DNA of 7,201 bases from Pseudomonadota bacterium (GCA_030625525.1 DAOUQR010000053.1:1-7201); one strand, 5' to 3'; positions 1 through 5,962 are shown, numbered from the stretch's first letter. The notes: generated by a model not told the origin, from the letters alone. Numbers and translations: made by a program.

Positions 1-39
1 GATCTTACAAAATAAACAGTCCATTCTTTATTCCTTTTA

Positions 40-48
40 TGGTAAAAT
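40..48 (+). promoter_or_regulatory. Candidate extended -10 promoter element for ppa
   Basis: TAAAAT at 43-48 is preceded by TG at 40-41 with one spacer base, which is an extended -10 arrangement. Transcription would start near 55 and leave a leader of about 45 bases before ppa. I see no good -35 box 16-18 bp upstream (the region reads roughly TCCATT), so the extended -10 would have to carry recognition. AT-rich DNA produces such matches by chance. Bases 1-99 otherwise show no coding sequence. Confidence 0.35.
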
Positions 49-99
49 CCGCGCCCATTATAGGCTGGATTAGTTGGTTAATATATAAGGAATAAAAGC

Positions 100-633
100 A
101 TGCATCATGAAAAAATTTCAGCGGGTAATAACGTCCCAGAAGAAATTAATGTCATTATTGAAATCCCCGCGCGTAGTCAACCTGTTAAGTACGAAGTGGA
201 TAAAGTGTCAGGCGCTTTGTTTGTTGATCGCTTTATGGCGACAGCAATGTATTATCCAGCCAACTACGGCTATATGCCAAATACCTTATCTGAAGATGGT
301 GATCCGACGGATGTATTAGTGATGTCCCCGGTTCCTTTGATTTCTGGTTGTGTGATACCGGTTCGTCCCATCGGTGTTTTAAAAATGACAGATGAAAGCG
401 GCGTTGATGCAAAAATATTAGCCGTGCCTGCCGACAATATCTCTCGTTTGTATCGTGAAATCAAAGCACCGAGCGATGTCGCTTCTCATACTTTAGATAC
501 CATCAAACATTTCTTCGAACATTATAAAGATCTTGAAGAAGGTAAATGGGTGAAAGTTGAAGGCTGGGAAGGTCCTGAAGCTGCAAGAGCTGAAATATTA
601 GCGAGTATGGAGCGCTACCAAACTCAGCAATAA
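100..633 (+). CDS. ppa: Inorganic pyrophosphatase (family I, soluble)
   Basis: This cytoplasmic enzyme hydrolyses pyrophosphate to two phosphates and so pulls nucleic acid, protein and lipid synthesis forward. The 177-residue protein matches the E. coli Ppa length. The family signature DGDPTDV lies at residues 66-72, with metal-binding aspartates D66, D68 and D71. D98, D103 and K105 match the second metal/phosphate cluster. Other active-site positions are E21, K30 and Y52-Y56 in the N-terminal half, and Y142-K143 near the C-terminus. All expected catalytic residues appear present, offset by about one from E. coli numbering. The ATG at 100 is preceded by AAGGAA (88-92 region) at about 7 bases, so the start is firm. 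The next gene begins 7 bp after the stop, suggesting co-transcription. This is a family I Mg-dependent enzyme, not the Mn-dependent family II or a membrane H+-pump. Confidence 0.97.
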   Translation: MHHEKISAGNNVPEEINVIIEIPARSQPVKYEVDKVSGALFVDRFMATAMYYPANYGYMPNTLSEDGDPTDVLVMSPVPLISGCVIPVRPIGVLKMTDESGVDAKILAVPADNISRLYREIKAPSDVASHTLDTIKHFFEHYKDLEEGKWVKVEGWEGPEAARAEILASMERYQTQQ

Positions 634-640
634 TTGTACC

Positions 641-1387
641 ATGCAAACCATTGATGTCATTACATACAATATTCATAAAGGCTTCAGTCCCGGGCGGCTG
701 AAATATATGTTGCCGCAAATGCGTGAAGCCTTGCATGAGCTCAATACCGATTTAATTTTTTTGCAAGAAGTCCAAGGTGAGCATAAACGCCAAGAAAAAC
801 GGCATAAAGGTCAGGTTGATATCAGTCAATTTGAATTTATCGCAGATTCACTTTGGCAACATTATGCGTATGCTAAAAATGCAATTTATCAAGCGGGCCA
901 TCACGGTAATGCGATTCTGAGTAAATATCCTTTTATCGATTGGGAAAATATCAACGTTGCTACGATACAACGTGCCAGTCGTAGTTTATTGCATGGCTTG
1001 ATCAAGATCCCAAATCAAGAAAAACAACTGCATGTTATTTGTATACATCTAGGTTTATTTAAAGCAGAACGCGTGGATCAAGTTGAAACATTGTTTGCCC
1101 GAATTGCAGAACACGTTCCTGAAAATGAACCACTCTTCATTGCCGGCGATTTTAACGATTGGCGCGAAGAATCCACCGCAGCGTTAGAGGCGGAGTTGGG
1201 CTTGGAAGAAGTGTTTAAAGTCTTAAACGGCGATTATGCAAAATCCTTTCCCGCGTGGCGTCCGACACTGAGAACCGATCGTATTTACTTTCGCGGTTTA
1301 CAATTACTCGAAGGCGAATGCATTAAAAAAATGCCCTGGCGCGTAATGTCCGATCACTTGCCGTTATTAGCGCGGTTTGAGTTTTAA
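641..1387 (+). CDS. Endonuclease/exonuclease/phosphatase (EEP) family hydrolase
   Basis: A 248-residue cytoplasmic protein with no signal peptide. It covers the whole EEP fold (exonuclease III / DNase I / inositol phosphatase superfamily) with its motifs in order: TYNIHKG (8-14, N10), LQE (41-43, metal-binding E43), HHGNAILS (87-94), HLGLF (136-140, H136), AGDFNDW (168-174, catalytic D170 and N172), a TDRIY block (212-216) and the terminal SDHLPLLA (237-244, D238-H239). All metal-binding and catalytic positions are present, so it should be an active Mg-dependent phosphodiesterase or phosphomonoesterase. The layout resembles the E. coli YbhP-type group, whose substrate I cannot name from sequence. 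ATG 641 lies 7 bp after the ppa stop with no clear Shine-Dalgarno sequence, so translation may depend on ribosomes finishing ppa. Whether it acts on DNA, RNA or a lipid headgroup is open. Confidence 0.88.
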   Translation: MQTIDVITYNIHKGFSPGRLKYMLPQMREALHELNTDLIFLQEVQGEHKRQEKRHKGQVDISQFEFIADSLWQHYAYAKNAIYQAGHHGNAILSKYPFIDWENINVATIQRASRSLLHGLIKIPNQEKQLHVICIHLGLFKAERVDQVETLFARIAEHVPENEPLFIAGDFNDWREESTAALEAELGLEEVFKVLNGDYAKSFPAWRPTLRTDRIYFRGLQLLEGECIKKMPWRVMSDHLPLLARFEF

Positions 1388-1450
1388 GTCTAAATTCAAG
1401 AAAATATTTAAATGGCCGATATAGTCATTAAGAATGAATGTTTGAATTTA

Positions 1451-1465
1451 GGAGTGTCGATTATG
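1451..1465 (+). promoter_or_regulatory. Ribosome binding site deciding the dgt start
   Basis: AGGAG at 1450-1454 lies 8 bases before the ATG at 1463. The in-frame ATG at 1412, which would add 17 residues, has only AT-rich sequence upstream and no Shine-Dalgarno match. The added residues also do not resemble the usual dGTPase N-terminus, whereas MCTEWYDERI does. The shorter start is therefore preferred. Confidence 0.75.
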
Positions 1466-2809
1466 TGTACTGAATGGTACGACGAACGAATAACGAAAAA
1501 AAATAATGAAAAAATAGATGATCACAGAAATCCATATGAACATGATTTATGTCGAGTCATACATTCATTTGCTTTTAGAAGGTTACAAGGGAAGTTGCAA
1601 ATAGTTAATAGTGGGCAGTCCGATTTCCATCGCAATAGACTGACCCATTCTCTTGAGGTTGGCTCAATTGCAAAGCACATTTTTAATAGTATTAATTATA
1701 GGCACACAGAAGACCCTGAATCGAGTGAAATTCGTCAGTTTTTAGCTAAACAAAAAGAACTAGACATTGATTCGATTTTGCAGGTTATTGGTTTAGCGCA
1801 TGACATTGGGCATCCGCCATTTGGGCATGGTGGTGAAATAGCCCTTAATTATATGCTCATTAAAAACGGTCAGTTAGGGTTTGAGGGCAATGCTCAAACA
1901 TTCAGGTTGCTTACAAATAATATGTATGAAAAATTTAATCTTACAAAAAGAGTATTAATAGGATTGATTAAATACCCGGTTACATATAGCAATGCATGTA
2001 AAAAAATTCAACCTGAAATTAACGAACTAAAAAACAGAGCGATTAAGCACGAGGAGTGGAAACCGCCCAAATGTTATTATGATGATGATCATAAGTTGAT
2101 TAATGATGAGTTGTTGTCTTGTCTAAAAAAACAAGAGAAGAAAAAATTTTACTCTTTAGATAAAAATCGAACTGACCACAAGCACGCTAAAACAGAAATG
2201 AAGTCATTTGATTGTAGCATCATGAATTTGGCTGATGATATTTCCTACAGCATTCATGATTTGGAAGATGCTATTTTCTTAAAAAAGATAACGTGTGAGC
2301 AAGTGTCCGATCTAAATGAAATACTGAACTACGCATTTGATGATGATTTGGCTAGTCTCTTATTGGATGATTTATTGAGTAATGATAATGTGAAACGTAA
2401 AAAAGCAATTGGTGACTTAGTGCATCATGCCATTATCAATATAGAAATAAAAATAATTCCAGGATTCGATGAGCCGCTTTTTAAATATAATGCTGTTCTG
2501 AAGTCGAATTGTAATAAACTAATCGAGGGGCTTAAAAAATTAGTTCGTAAGCACCTCATTTTTGGCAGCGATGTGCAATCGATTGTGCATGGTGGAATGA
2601 TAAAAAACATGCAGGTTTTTGAAGCGCTGCAATCAAACCCTACCATACTGCTGCCTGACTTTTGGCGGAAAAGACATGCAGAAGCTAATAAAAATGAGCG
2701 TGACCGTATTTTATGTGATTATATTTCAGGTATGACGGATGTTTATCTAACTAAATTGCATGAAAGAATTTACGGATCCAGTATTCAAAATATGTTTGAT
2801 TGGTTTTAA
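1463..2809 (+). CDS. dgt: Deoxyguanosinetriphosphate triphosphohydrolase (dGTPase), HD superfamily
   Basis: Enzymes of this family cleave dNTPs, classically dGTP, to the deoxynucleoside and tripolyphosphate. They control dNTP pools, and some protect against phage. Numbering is from ATG 1463 (448 aa). The conserved block RRLQGKLQ (39-46) leads into RNRLTHSLEV (57-66, first HD ligand H62). Next come the signature AHDIGHPPFGHGGE (112-125, H113-D114), EGNAQTFRLL (141-150) and LADDISYSIHDLEDA (256-270, final ligand D258/D259). The C-terminal DRILCDYISGMTDVYL (414-429) is also typical. All four HD metal ligands are present and the length is near that of E. coli Dgt (505), so it looks intact. Residues 200-245 are lysine-rich and poorly conserved. 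The gene is AT-rich: two 60-base samples are 25-28% GC against 45-50% in neighbouring genes. It has its own ribosome binding site 75 bp after the upstream gene and a repeat-rich spacer downstream. Lateral acquisition is an inference. Confidence 0.95.
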   Translation: MCTEWYDERITKKNNEKIDDHRNPYEHDLCRVIHSFAFRRLQGKLQIVNSGQSDFHRNRLTHSLEVGSIAKHIFNSINYRHTEDPESSEIRQFLAKQKELDIDSILQVIGLAHDIGHPPFGHGGEIALNYMLIKNGQLGFEGNAQTFRLLTNNMYEKFNLTKRVLIGLIKYPVTYSNACKKIQPEINELKNRAIKHEEWKPPKCYYDDDHKLINDELLSCLKKQEKKKFYSLDKNRTDHKHAKTEMKSFDCSIMNLADDISYSIHDLEDAIFLKKITCEQVSDLNEILNYAFDDDLASLLLDDLLSNDNVKRKKAIGDLVHHAIINIEIKIIPGFDEPLFKYNAVLKSNCNKLIEGLKKLVRKHLIFGSDVQSIVHGGMIKNMQVFEALQSNPTILLPDFWRKRHAEANKNERDRILCDYISGMTDVYLTKLHERIYGSSIQNMFDWF

Positions 2810-2878
2810 AATGTGCCCGCCAGCGATCCTTTTTGATGGGAAATTCATAACAGCAAGCACTTGTAATAAAGCACCTAT

Positions 2879-2896
2879 ATTTAACTCCAGTTAAAT
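2879..2896. repeat. Palindrome ATTTAACT-CC-AGTTAAAT
   Basis: Two perfect 8-base arms flank a CC centre. It is 31 bp from a closely related palindrome at 2910-2928. The form suits either a dimer-binding operator or a weak AT-rich hairpin in the dgt 3' untranslated region. No downstream plus-strand gene is close enough to make an operator role obvious. Confidence 0.6.
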
Positions 2897-2909
2897 TATT
2901 TGGTTATAA

Positions 2910-2928
2910 ATTTAAAGTCCACTTAAAT
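2910..2928. repeat. Second palindrome, ATTTAAAGT-CC-ACTTAAAT (one base bulged)
   Basis: The arms match except for one extra A in the left arm. The element shares the outer bases and CC centre with the palindrome at 2879-2896, and the two begin 31 bp apart, about three helical turns. It is followed after 7 bases by six T residues (2936-2941), so together they could act as a weak intrinsic terminator for dgt. The stem is almost all A-T, so termination strength is doubtful. Confidence 0.5.
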
Positions 2929-3054
2929 AACTGTCTTTTTTATGAGAAATTAAAGTCTGTTTTATAAAAATGATAAGAAAGTTAAGGTTAAGTTCGGTTT
3001 TATGGTGTTTTAGAGATATGATTTTAACCTGTTTGGCTGTCAGTACGCAGTATT

Positions 3055-3094
3055 TCCAGCCACTAATGCAATTTTATATGGCTTAGTGGCTGGA
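3055..3094. repeat. Stem-loop 1: TCCAGCCACTAA ... TTAGTGGCTGGA
   Basis: A perfect 12-base inverted repeat (3055-3066 with 3083-3094) encloses a 16-base AT-rich loop. ATTTTAT follows on the plus strand, so it could end read-through transcription coming from dgt. It shares arm sequence and loop length with the hairpin at 3112-3143, 53 bp downstream, indicating a duplicated repeat unit. Confidence 0.7.
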
Positions 3095-3111
3095 TTTTAT
3101 CTTGAGGCTTG

Positions 3112-3143
3112 GCCACTAAGGTGTTTTTTATGTCGTTAGTGGC
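3112..3143. repeat. Stem-loop 2: GCCACTAA ... TTAGTGGC
   Basis: A perfect 8-base inverted repeat (3112-3119 with 3136-3143) also encloses a 16-base, T-rich loop. Both arms sit exactly 53 bp from the matching arms of stem-loop 1, so this is a second, more diverged copy. The right arm of copy 1 with its preceding C (CTTAGTGGC, 3082-3090) is also perfectly complementary to the left arm of copy 2 (GCCACTAAG, 3112-3120), so the four arms can pair in alternative ways. Confidence 0.65.
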
Positions 3144-3159
3144 TGATTCTGGGGGCAAT

Positions 3160-3184
3160 GGGGTCAGGCCTGAGGCCTGACCCC
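3160..3184. repeat. GC-rich REP-like palindrome after the aldolase gene
   Basis: GGGGTCAGGCC (3160-3170) and GGCCTGACCCC (3174-3184) are perfect 11-base arms around TGA. The element equals the 18-base perfect palindrome GGGGTCAGGCCTGACCCC with a 7-base tandem copy, AGGCCTG, at 3166-3172 and 3173-3179. It begins 8 bases after the aldolase stop on the minus strand, the usual place for REP elements. The minus-strand continuation (ATTGCCCCC) has no U-run, so it is not a textbook intrinsic terminator, though it could protect the mRNA 3' end. From memory, not a search, GGGGTCAGGCC-type palindromes recur in proteobacterial genomes next to REP-associated transposases. Confidence 0.75.
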
Positions 3185-3192
3185 TGGTTAGT

Positions 3193-4209
3193 TTATACAG
3201 CTTCCATTTCGGCAGCGTATTTACCAATGGATGCGACACTGTTTAATTTTGCTCTATGGAGTAGGGTGCTTTGTGCGGCGTTAATTTTTTCAACATTCCC
3301 TTCCCAGGCTTTTAAGCAAGGTTCTTGTAATGCGCGACCGTATGAGAAGCTTAACAACCAAGGTTGATCGCCTAGGCTATTAATTGCATTCAAGTTAACG
3401 GTGGCTTGAACGGGTGTTTGGCCGCCGGATAAGAAATTAATGGTTGGCACAGCTGCAGGAACCACACTACGAAACACTGATAAAGTATATTCAGCAATTT
3501 CTTGCGGGCTACTTTGATCCTTACAGTTTTTACCTGGTAAGACCATGCTTGGTTTTAAAATCGTAAATTCTAATTCAACCTGATGATAGAACAGTGCATT
3601 GTACAGTTCATTTAACACAACTTCGGTGGCTTCAGCACATTGCTCGATGTTGTGATCACCGTCGATTAAAACTTCAGGTTCAATGATGGGGACGATACCG
3701 AGTTCTTGACAAACAGCCGCGTATCTCGCAAGCATTTCAGCACCGGCTTTGATTGCAGTTAAGCTGGGTGTGTTTTCAGATATGCTGTATACATTGCGCC
3801 ATTTAGCAAAACGCGCACCTTGCTCTTTGTATTTTTCGAGTCTTTCTGATAAACCATCTAAGCCTTGGGTGACTTGTTCATCATCGGTGTTGGCTAAGCG
3901 AATCAAGCCTTTGTCTACTTTGATCCCTGGAACAATGCCTTGGGATTCAAGTACTTCAGGTAACAATCTACCTTGATCATCTTTATGGCCGAGGGTTTCT
4001 TCAAATAAAATTACGCCGGATACATGCTTCGCTAAATCTGGCGTTGTGCATAATAAACTGCGATACGCACGACGTTGTTCTTCGCTGGTTATAACATCAA
4101 TAGACTTAAATCGCTTTTCGATGGTGCCTAAGCTTTCATCGGCAGCAAGAATACCCTTGCCCGGTGTGGCGATTTTTTCAATCGTGTTCATCATCATTTC
4201 AATAGACAT
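3193..4209 (-). CDS. Fructose-bisphosphate aldolase, class I
   Basis: This cytoplasmic enzyme of glycolysis and gluconeogenesis reversibly cleaves fructose 1,6-bisphosphate to dihydroxyacetone phosphate and glyceraldehyde 3-phosphate through a Schiff base. The 338-residue protein is of the animal/plant class I type, not the metal-dependent class II type. Visible motifs are GKGILAADES (17-26), GIKVDKG (95-101, K100), ARFAKWR (132-138, K136), IIEPEVL (175-181, catalytic E177), the Schiff-base site ILKPSMVLPG (217-226, K219) and phosphate-binding FLSGGQ (259-264). All key residues are present. The end is YAAEMEAV, so the terminal tyrosine that gates vertebrate aldolases is not at the last position; Y331 is the nearest. 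The start has AAGGAA about 7 bases upstream, and that site overlaps the stop of the reductase gene 11 bp away, so the two are one operon and perhaps translationally linked. Confidence 0.97.
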   Translation of the reverse strand: MSIEMMMNTIEKIATPGKGILAADESLGTIEKRFKSIDVITSEEQRRAYRSLLCTTPDLAKHVSGVILFEETLGHKDDQGRLLPEVLESQGIVPGIKVDKGLIRLANTDDEQVTQGLDGLSERLEKYKEQGARFAKWRNVYSISENTPSLTAIKAGAEMLARYAAVCQELGIVPIIEPEVLIDGDHNIEQCAEATEVVLNELYNALFYHQVELEFTILKPSMVLPGKNCKDQSSPQEIAEYTLSVFRSVVPAAVPTINFLSGGQTPVQATVNLNAINSLGDQPWLLSFSYGRALQEPCLKAWEGNVEKINAAQSTLLHRAKLNSVASIGKYAAEMEAV

Positions 4210-4220
4210 ACGTTGGTTCC

Positions 4221-4955
4221 TTAATTAGAAATATATTTTTCACGTCGAATATTTTTGATCTCAAAGTTACGTGCTTTGAGATCTTCAAATGCATTATCAA
4301 TCATGTTTGGATTACCGCACAGATAGATGATATCCGTTTCTGGATTGAGTTGCAGTGTGTCAAATGAAGTTTGAACATAACCGCAAGATTCATAGTCATC
4401 TAAATCAGTTTCTTTTTCACGACTCAGGTGTGCATGAAAATGAAAATTAGCCTGTTGTTTTGCGGCGGCTAAAAAGTCATTTGCATACATCACATCGCGT
4501 TTATATTGCACGCCTTCAAGCACATGGATTTCCATGTTATGCGTTTGAATACGAGCTACCAATTCAGGCAGCATTGCACGATAGGGGGTGATCCCTGTAC
4601 TGGTTGCAACAAGAATTAATCGTTTGGGTTGTTCATCTTTTAATATTAAGCGACCGAAGGGACCGCTTGCCGTCATTGTATCGCCTGGTTGTAAACCAAA
4701 TAGAAAGTGAGTCGCAGGTCCTCCTTCAACATAACCGGCAGCAAACTCTATTAAGTCGGATTCGCTGGAGATGGTGGCGATACTGTAGCTACGTTTCAAT
4801 TCATGGCCATCGGTGGTGGTGAATTGAATACGAATGAATTGTCCTGGGACGAATGTAAACGCCTCGCCTTCAACCGTGCGAAAGGCAAGATGGCGAACAT
4901 TGGGAGTTATCATTTCAGCCCATTCGAGCTGAAGGGTAAACGTCTTGATTGGCAT
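4221..4955 (-). CDS. Ferredoxin-NADP reductase-type FAD/NAD(P)-binding oxidoreductase
   Basis: A soluble two-domain flavoprotein that moves electrons between NAD(P)H and a one-electron carrier or other acceptor. Numbering is from ATG 4955 (244 aa). The N-terminal FAD barrel has PGQFIRI (37-43), the FAD motif RSYSIA (55-60), the second FAD/phosphate motif GGPATHFLF (78-86) and GPFGRL (98-103). The NAD(P) domain has VATSTGITPYRAML (116-129) and CGNPNMI (213-219), ending in REKYISN. Sequence alone does not fix the preference for NADPH or NADH, or the partner. No 2Fe-2S domain is fused, which argues against a phenol hydroxylase or CDP-6-deoxy reductase type. The frame extends to a TTG at 5009, but ATG 4955 has AGGA 10 bases upstream and fits the family N-terminus, so it is preferred. 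It is the first gene of an operon with the aldolase and diverges from the exported protein at 5037. Confidence 0.85.
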   Translation of the reverse strand: MPIKTFTLQLEWAEMITPNVRHLAFRTVEGEAFTFVPGQFIRIQFTTTDGHELKRSYSIATISSESDLIEFAAGYVEGGPATHFLFGLQPGDTMTASGPFGRLILKDEQPKRLILVATSTGITPYRAMLPELVARIQTHNMEIHVLEGVQYKRDVMYANDFLAAAKQQANFHFHAHLSREKETDLDDYESCGYVQTSFDTLQLNPETDIIYLCGNPNMIDNAFEDLKARNFEIKNIRREKYISN

Positions 4956-5036
4956 GGCCGGATTGTCCTGGAGTTGGTTTGTAAAATCAAGTAGTATCGC
5001 TTCATCCAATAGCTTTGAAACTCCAAGGAATAGGGC

Positions 5037-5567
5037 ATGTTAAAGACACTTTTTATCATTCTATCTATCACGCTCAGCGTCTGTAATTTTGCCGCGACGG
5101 CTAAATCAGTTAAACCTAACGTATCGATGATCCACTTAAAAGCCATCAAAACAGCTGAGAAAAATGGTGATGAACTTTATTTGGCAGTGACCGCTTATCC
5201 GTCAGATGGTCAGCCTACACATTACCAAATTCCAAAATATCCACTGCATTGGCCATCAGCTAAACTGGATAGCCTTAAAAATATCAAAATTTGGCAAGAT
5301 AAATTAAAGCCCGGTCAAGCGGTGACTTTGATTGTGTCTTTATTAGAACAAGATTCACCACCCTGGAATACCGACGATTTGATTGGAACCGTTCGTATTC
5401 GAATGAAAAACAAAGACGGTCAACTGGAAACCAGTTGGAGTATGCCGAATCGCGTCGATGCACCGGTATCCGTCATGACAAAAAAAGGTCGTGCTGAAAA
5501 ATTTGATCTACTGGGCGAAGGCAGTAATTATCAGCTTTATTTGCATTTAGAAATACCCAAAACTTAG
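5037..5567 (+). CDS. Predicted exported protein of unknown function, possible beta-sandwich fold
   Basis: I do not recognise a named family with certainty. The 176-residue protein opens with a clear Sec signal peptide: MLK, a hydrophobic core at residues 4-20, and a likely signal peptidase I site after ATA (about residue 22). Cys16 sits in LSVC, which lacks the small residue needed before a lipobox cysteine, so a lipoprotein is unlikely. The mature part alternates short hydrophobic strands with polar turns (DELYLAVTAYP 45-55, AVTLIVSLLEQD about 94-105). It also contains PPWNTDDLIGTVRIRM (about 107-122), whose DDLIG step resembles a strand turn common in C2-type beta-sandwiches. That resemblance is weak. 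AAGGA lies about 7 bases before the ATG. It diverges from the reductase gene (81 bp apart) and should act in the periplasm. Confidence 0.8.
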   Translation: MLKTLFIILSITLSVCNFAATAKSVKPNVSMIHLKAIKTAEKNGDELYLAVTAYPSDGQPTHYQIPKYPLHWPSAKLDSLKNIKIWQDKLKPGQAVTLIVSLLEQDSPPWNTDDLIGTVRIRMKNKDGQLETSWSMPNRVDAPVSVMTKKGRAEKFDLLGEGSNYQLYLHLEIPKT

Positions 5568-5587
5568 TTACAAAAATTTTATTCTGT

Positions 5588-5609
5588 AGAGCGTGTTATC
5601 ACACGCTCT
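5588..5609. terminator. Hairpin between convergent genes, overlapping the DUF3579 stop
   Basis: AGAGCGTGT (5588-5596) and ACACGCTCT (5601-5609) form a perfect 9-base stem with a TATC loop. The last codons and TGA stop of the minus-strand gene lie inside it. On the minus strand a T-run (TTTTT) follows only about 12 bases later, after an A-T rich stretch. On the plus strand no T-run follows. It is a plausible terminator or mRNA 3' stabiliser for the minus gene, and possibly for the plus gene at 5037-5567. Confidence 0.5.
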
Positions 5610-5901
5610 CGTCATCCTCATCATCATCATCCTGACAAATTTTCAAATTGTTTTTTTCTGCAAAGTCTAAAATAGATTGGTACAGCGCTGGATTGCTTTC
5701 TTTTAAGCGCTCATCGAGTAACACACATTTAAAACCTTGTTTGTTGACGGTGGACTGTAGCAGGGGAGAGTAATGGATCCGGCTATTGCGAAAAGTAGCG
5801 CCACGCCCACTCATGCGCTCGGCCCAATCACTCGGGCGAAATTTTTGCCCTTCCTTGGTTACGCCTTCGATGAGAATAGTTTTATCTTTTTTATCATTCA
5901 T
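5599..5901 (-). CDS. DUF3579-like small protein
   Basis: A short cytoplasmic protein (100 aa from ATG 5901; 105 aa from an upstream GTG at 5916). The core, ILIEGVTKEGQKFRPSDWAE near the N-terminus followed by a basic and aromatic stretch (FRNSRIHYSPLLQ), then a CVLLDERLKESNP step and LDFAEKNNLKI, matches my memory of the DUF3579 family found in beta- and gammaproteobacteria. Its function is unknown. The C-terminus is a strongly acidic tail (DDDDEDDE) encoded by a GAT/GAC repeat. Neither start has a strong ribosome binding site. AAGG lies only about 4 bases before the GTG, while a TATAAT at 5928-5933 would put the transcript start near 5921, which suits the ATG better. The gene diverges from pssA and converges on the exported-protein gene. 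Confidence 0.78.
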   Translation of the reverse strand: MNDKKDKTILIEGVTKEGQKFRPSDWAERMSGRGATFRNSRIHYSPLLQSTVNKQGFKCVLLDERLKESNPALYQSILDFAEKNNLKICQDDDDEDDESV

Positions 5902-5902
5902 A

Positions 5903-5932
5903 TTGACTAGGTTCACATGACCTTATTATTAT
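5903..5932 (+). promoter_or_regulatory. Candidate sigma-70 promoter for pssA
   Basis: TTGACT (5903-5908, five of six consensus) is 18 bp from TATTAT (5927-5932, five of six). Transcription would start near 5939, giving a leader of about 24 bases to the ATG at 5963. The -35 box lies immediately beside the DUF3579 start codon. On the opposite strand the overlapping bases 5928-5933 read TATAAT, so the divergent gene may use an overlapping -10 element. Confidence 0.55.
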
Positions 5933-5933
5933 A
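5928..5933 (-). promoter_or_regulatory. Candidate -10 box for the DUF3579 gene
   Basis: The minus strand reads a perfect TATAAT. No convincing -35 box lies 16-18 bp upstream (17 bp away it reads CACAAT), so this is a weak call in AT-rich DNA. A start near 5921 would leave about 20 bases before ATG 5901. Confidence 0.35.
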
Positions 5934-5962
5934 GGGTTCTTTACTCAACTATTGTGCCAAGT

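Larger units (their letters stand above)
2810..3192. other. Gene-free structured spacer between convergent dgt and the aldolase gene
   Basis: These 383 bases separate two genes that end toward each other. I find no convincing coding sequence. The left part (2810-2870) shows nothing clear. The middle is very AT-rich and holds two related palindromes and a short T-run (2936-2941). The right part holds two hairpins built from the same GCCACTAA/TTAGTGGC arms, then a GC-rich REP-like palindrome. Each is listed separately. The spacer has no recognisable tRNA, transposase fragment or complete riboswitch. Confidence 0.7.

Noticed and set aside
1412..1462. A 17-residue N-terminal extension of the dGTPase.
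   Set aside because: There is no Shine-Dalgarno sequence before ATG 1412, while ATG 1463 has AGGAG at 8 bases and matches the family start.
100..2809. A pyrophosphatase, nuclease and dGTPase acting as one defence system.
   Set aside because: ppa is a universal housekeeping gene, dGTPase releases tripolyphosphate rather than pyrophosphate, and the dgt gene differs in base composition and has its own ribosome binding site, so functional linkage is unsupported.
2970..3086. A 38-codon open frame with a basic start and hydrophobic middle (MIRKLRLSSVLW...), resembling a small membrane peptide.
   Set aside because: No ribosome binding site precedes the ATG, the frame runs into the first hairpin arm, and such a short frame is expected by chance in AT-rich spacer DNA.
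3158..3367. A 69-codon plus-strand frame starting in the REP-like palindrome.
   Set aside because: It lies antisense to the well-supported aldolase gene, has no family resemblance and starts inside a repeat.
4956..5009. A TTG-initiated extension of the reductase.
   Set aside because: The extra 18 residues are not typical of the family; a GGAG 11 bases upstream of the TTG leaves a small possibility, but ATG 4955 has a plausible AGGA and fits better.
5076..5087. A possible lipoprotein box (LSVC) in the exported protein.
   Set aside because: The residue before the cysteine is valine, not glycine, alanine or serine, and a normal signal peptidase I site follows.
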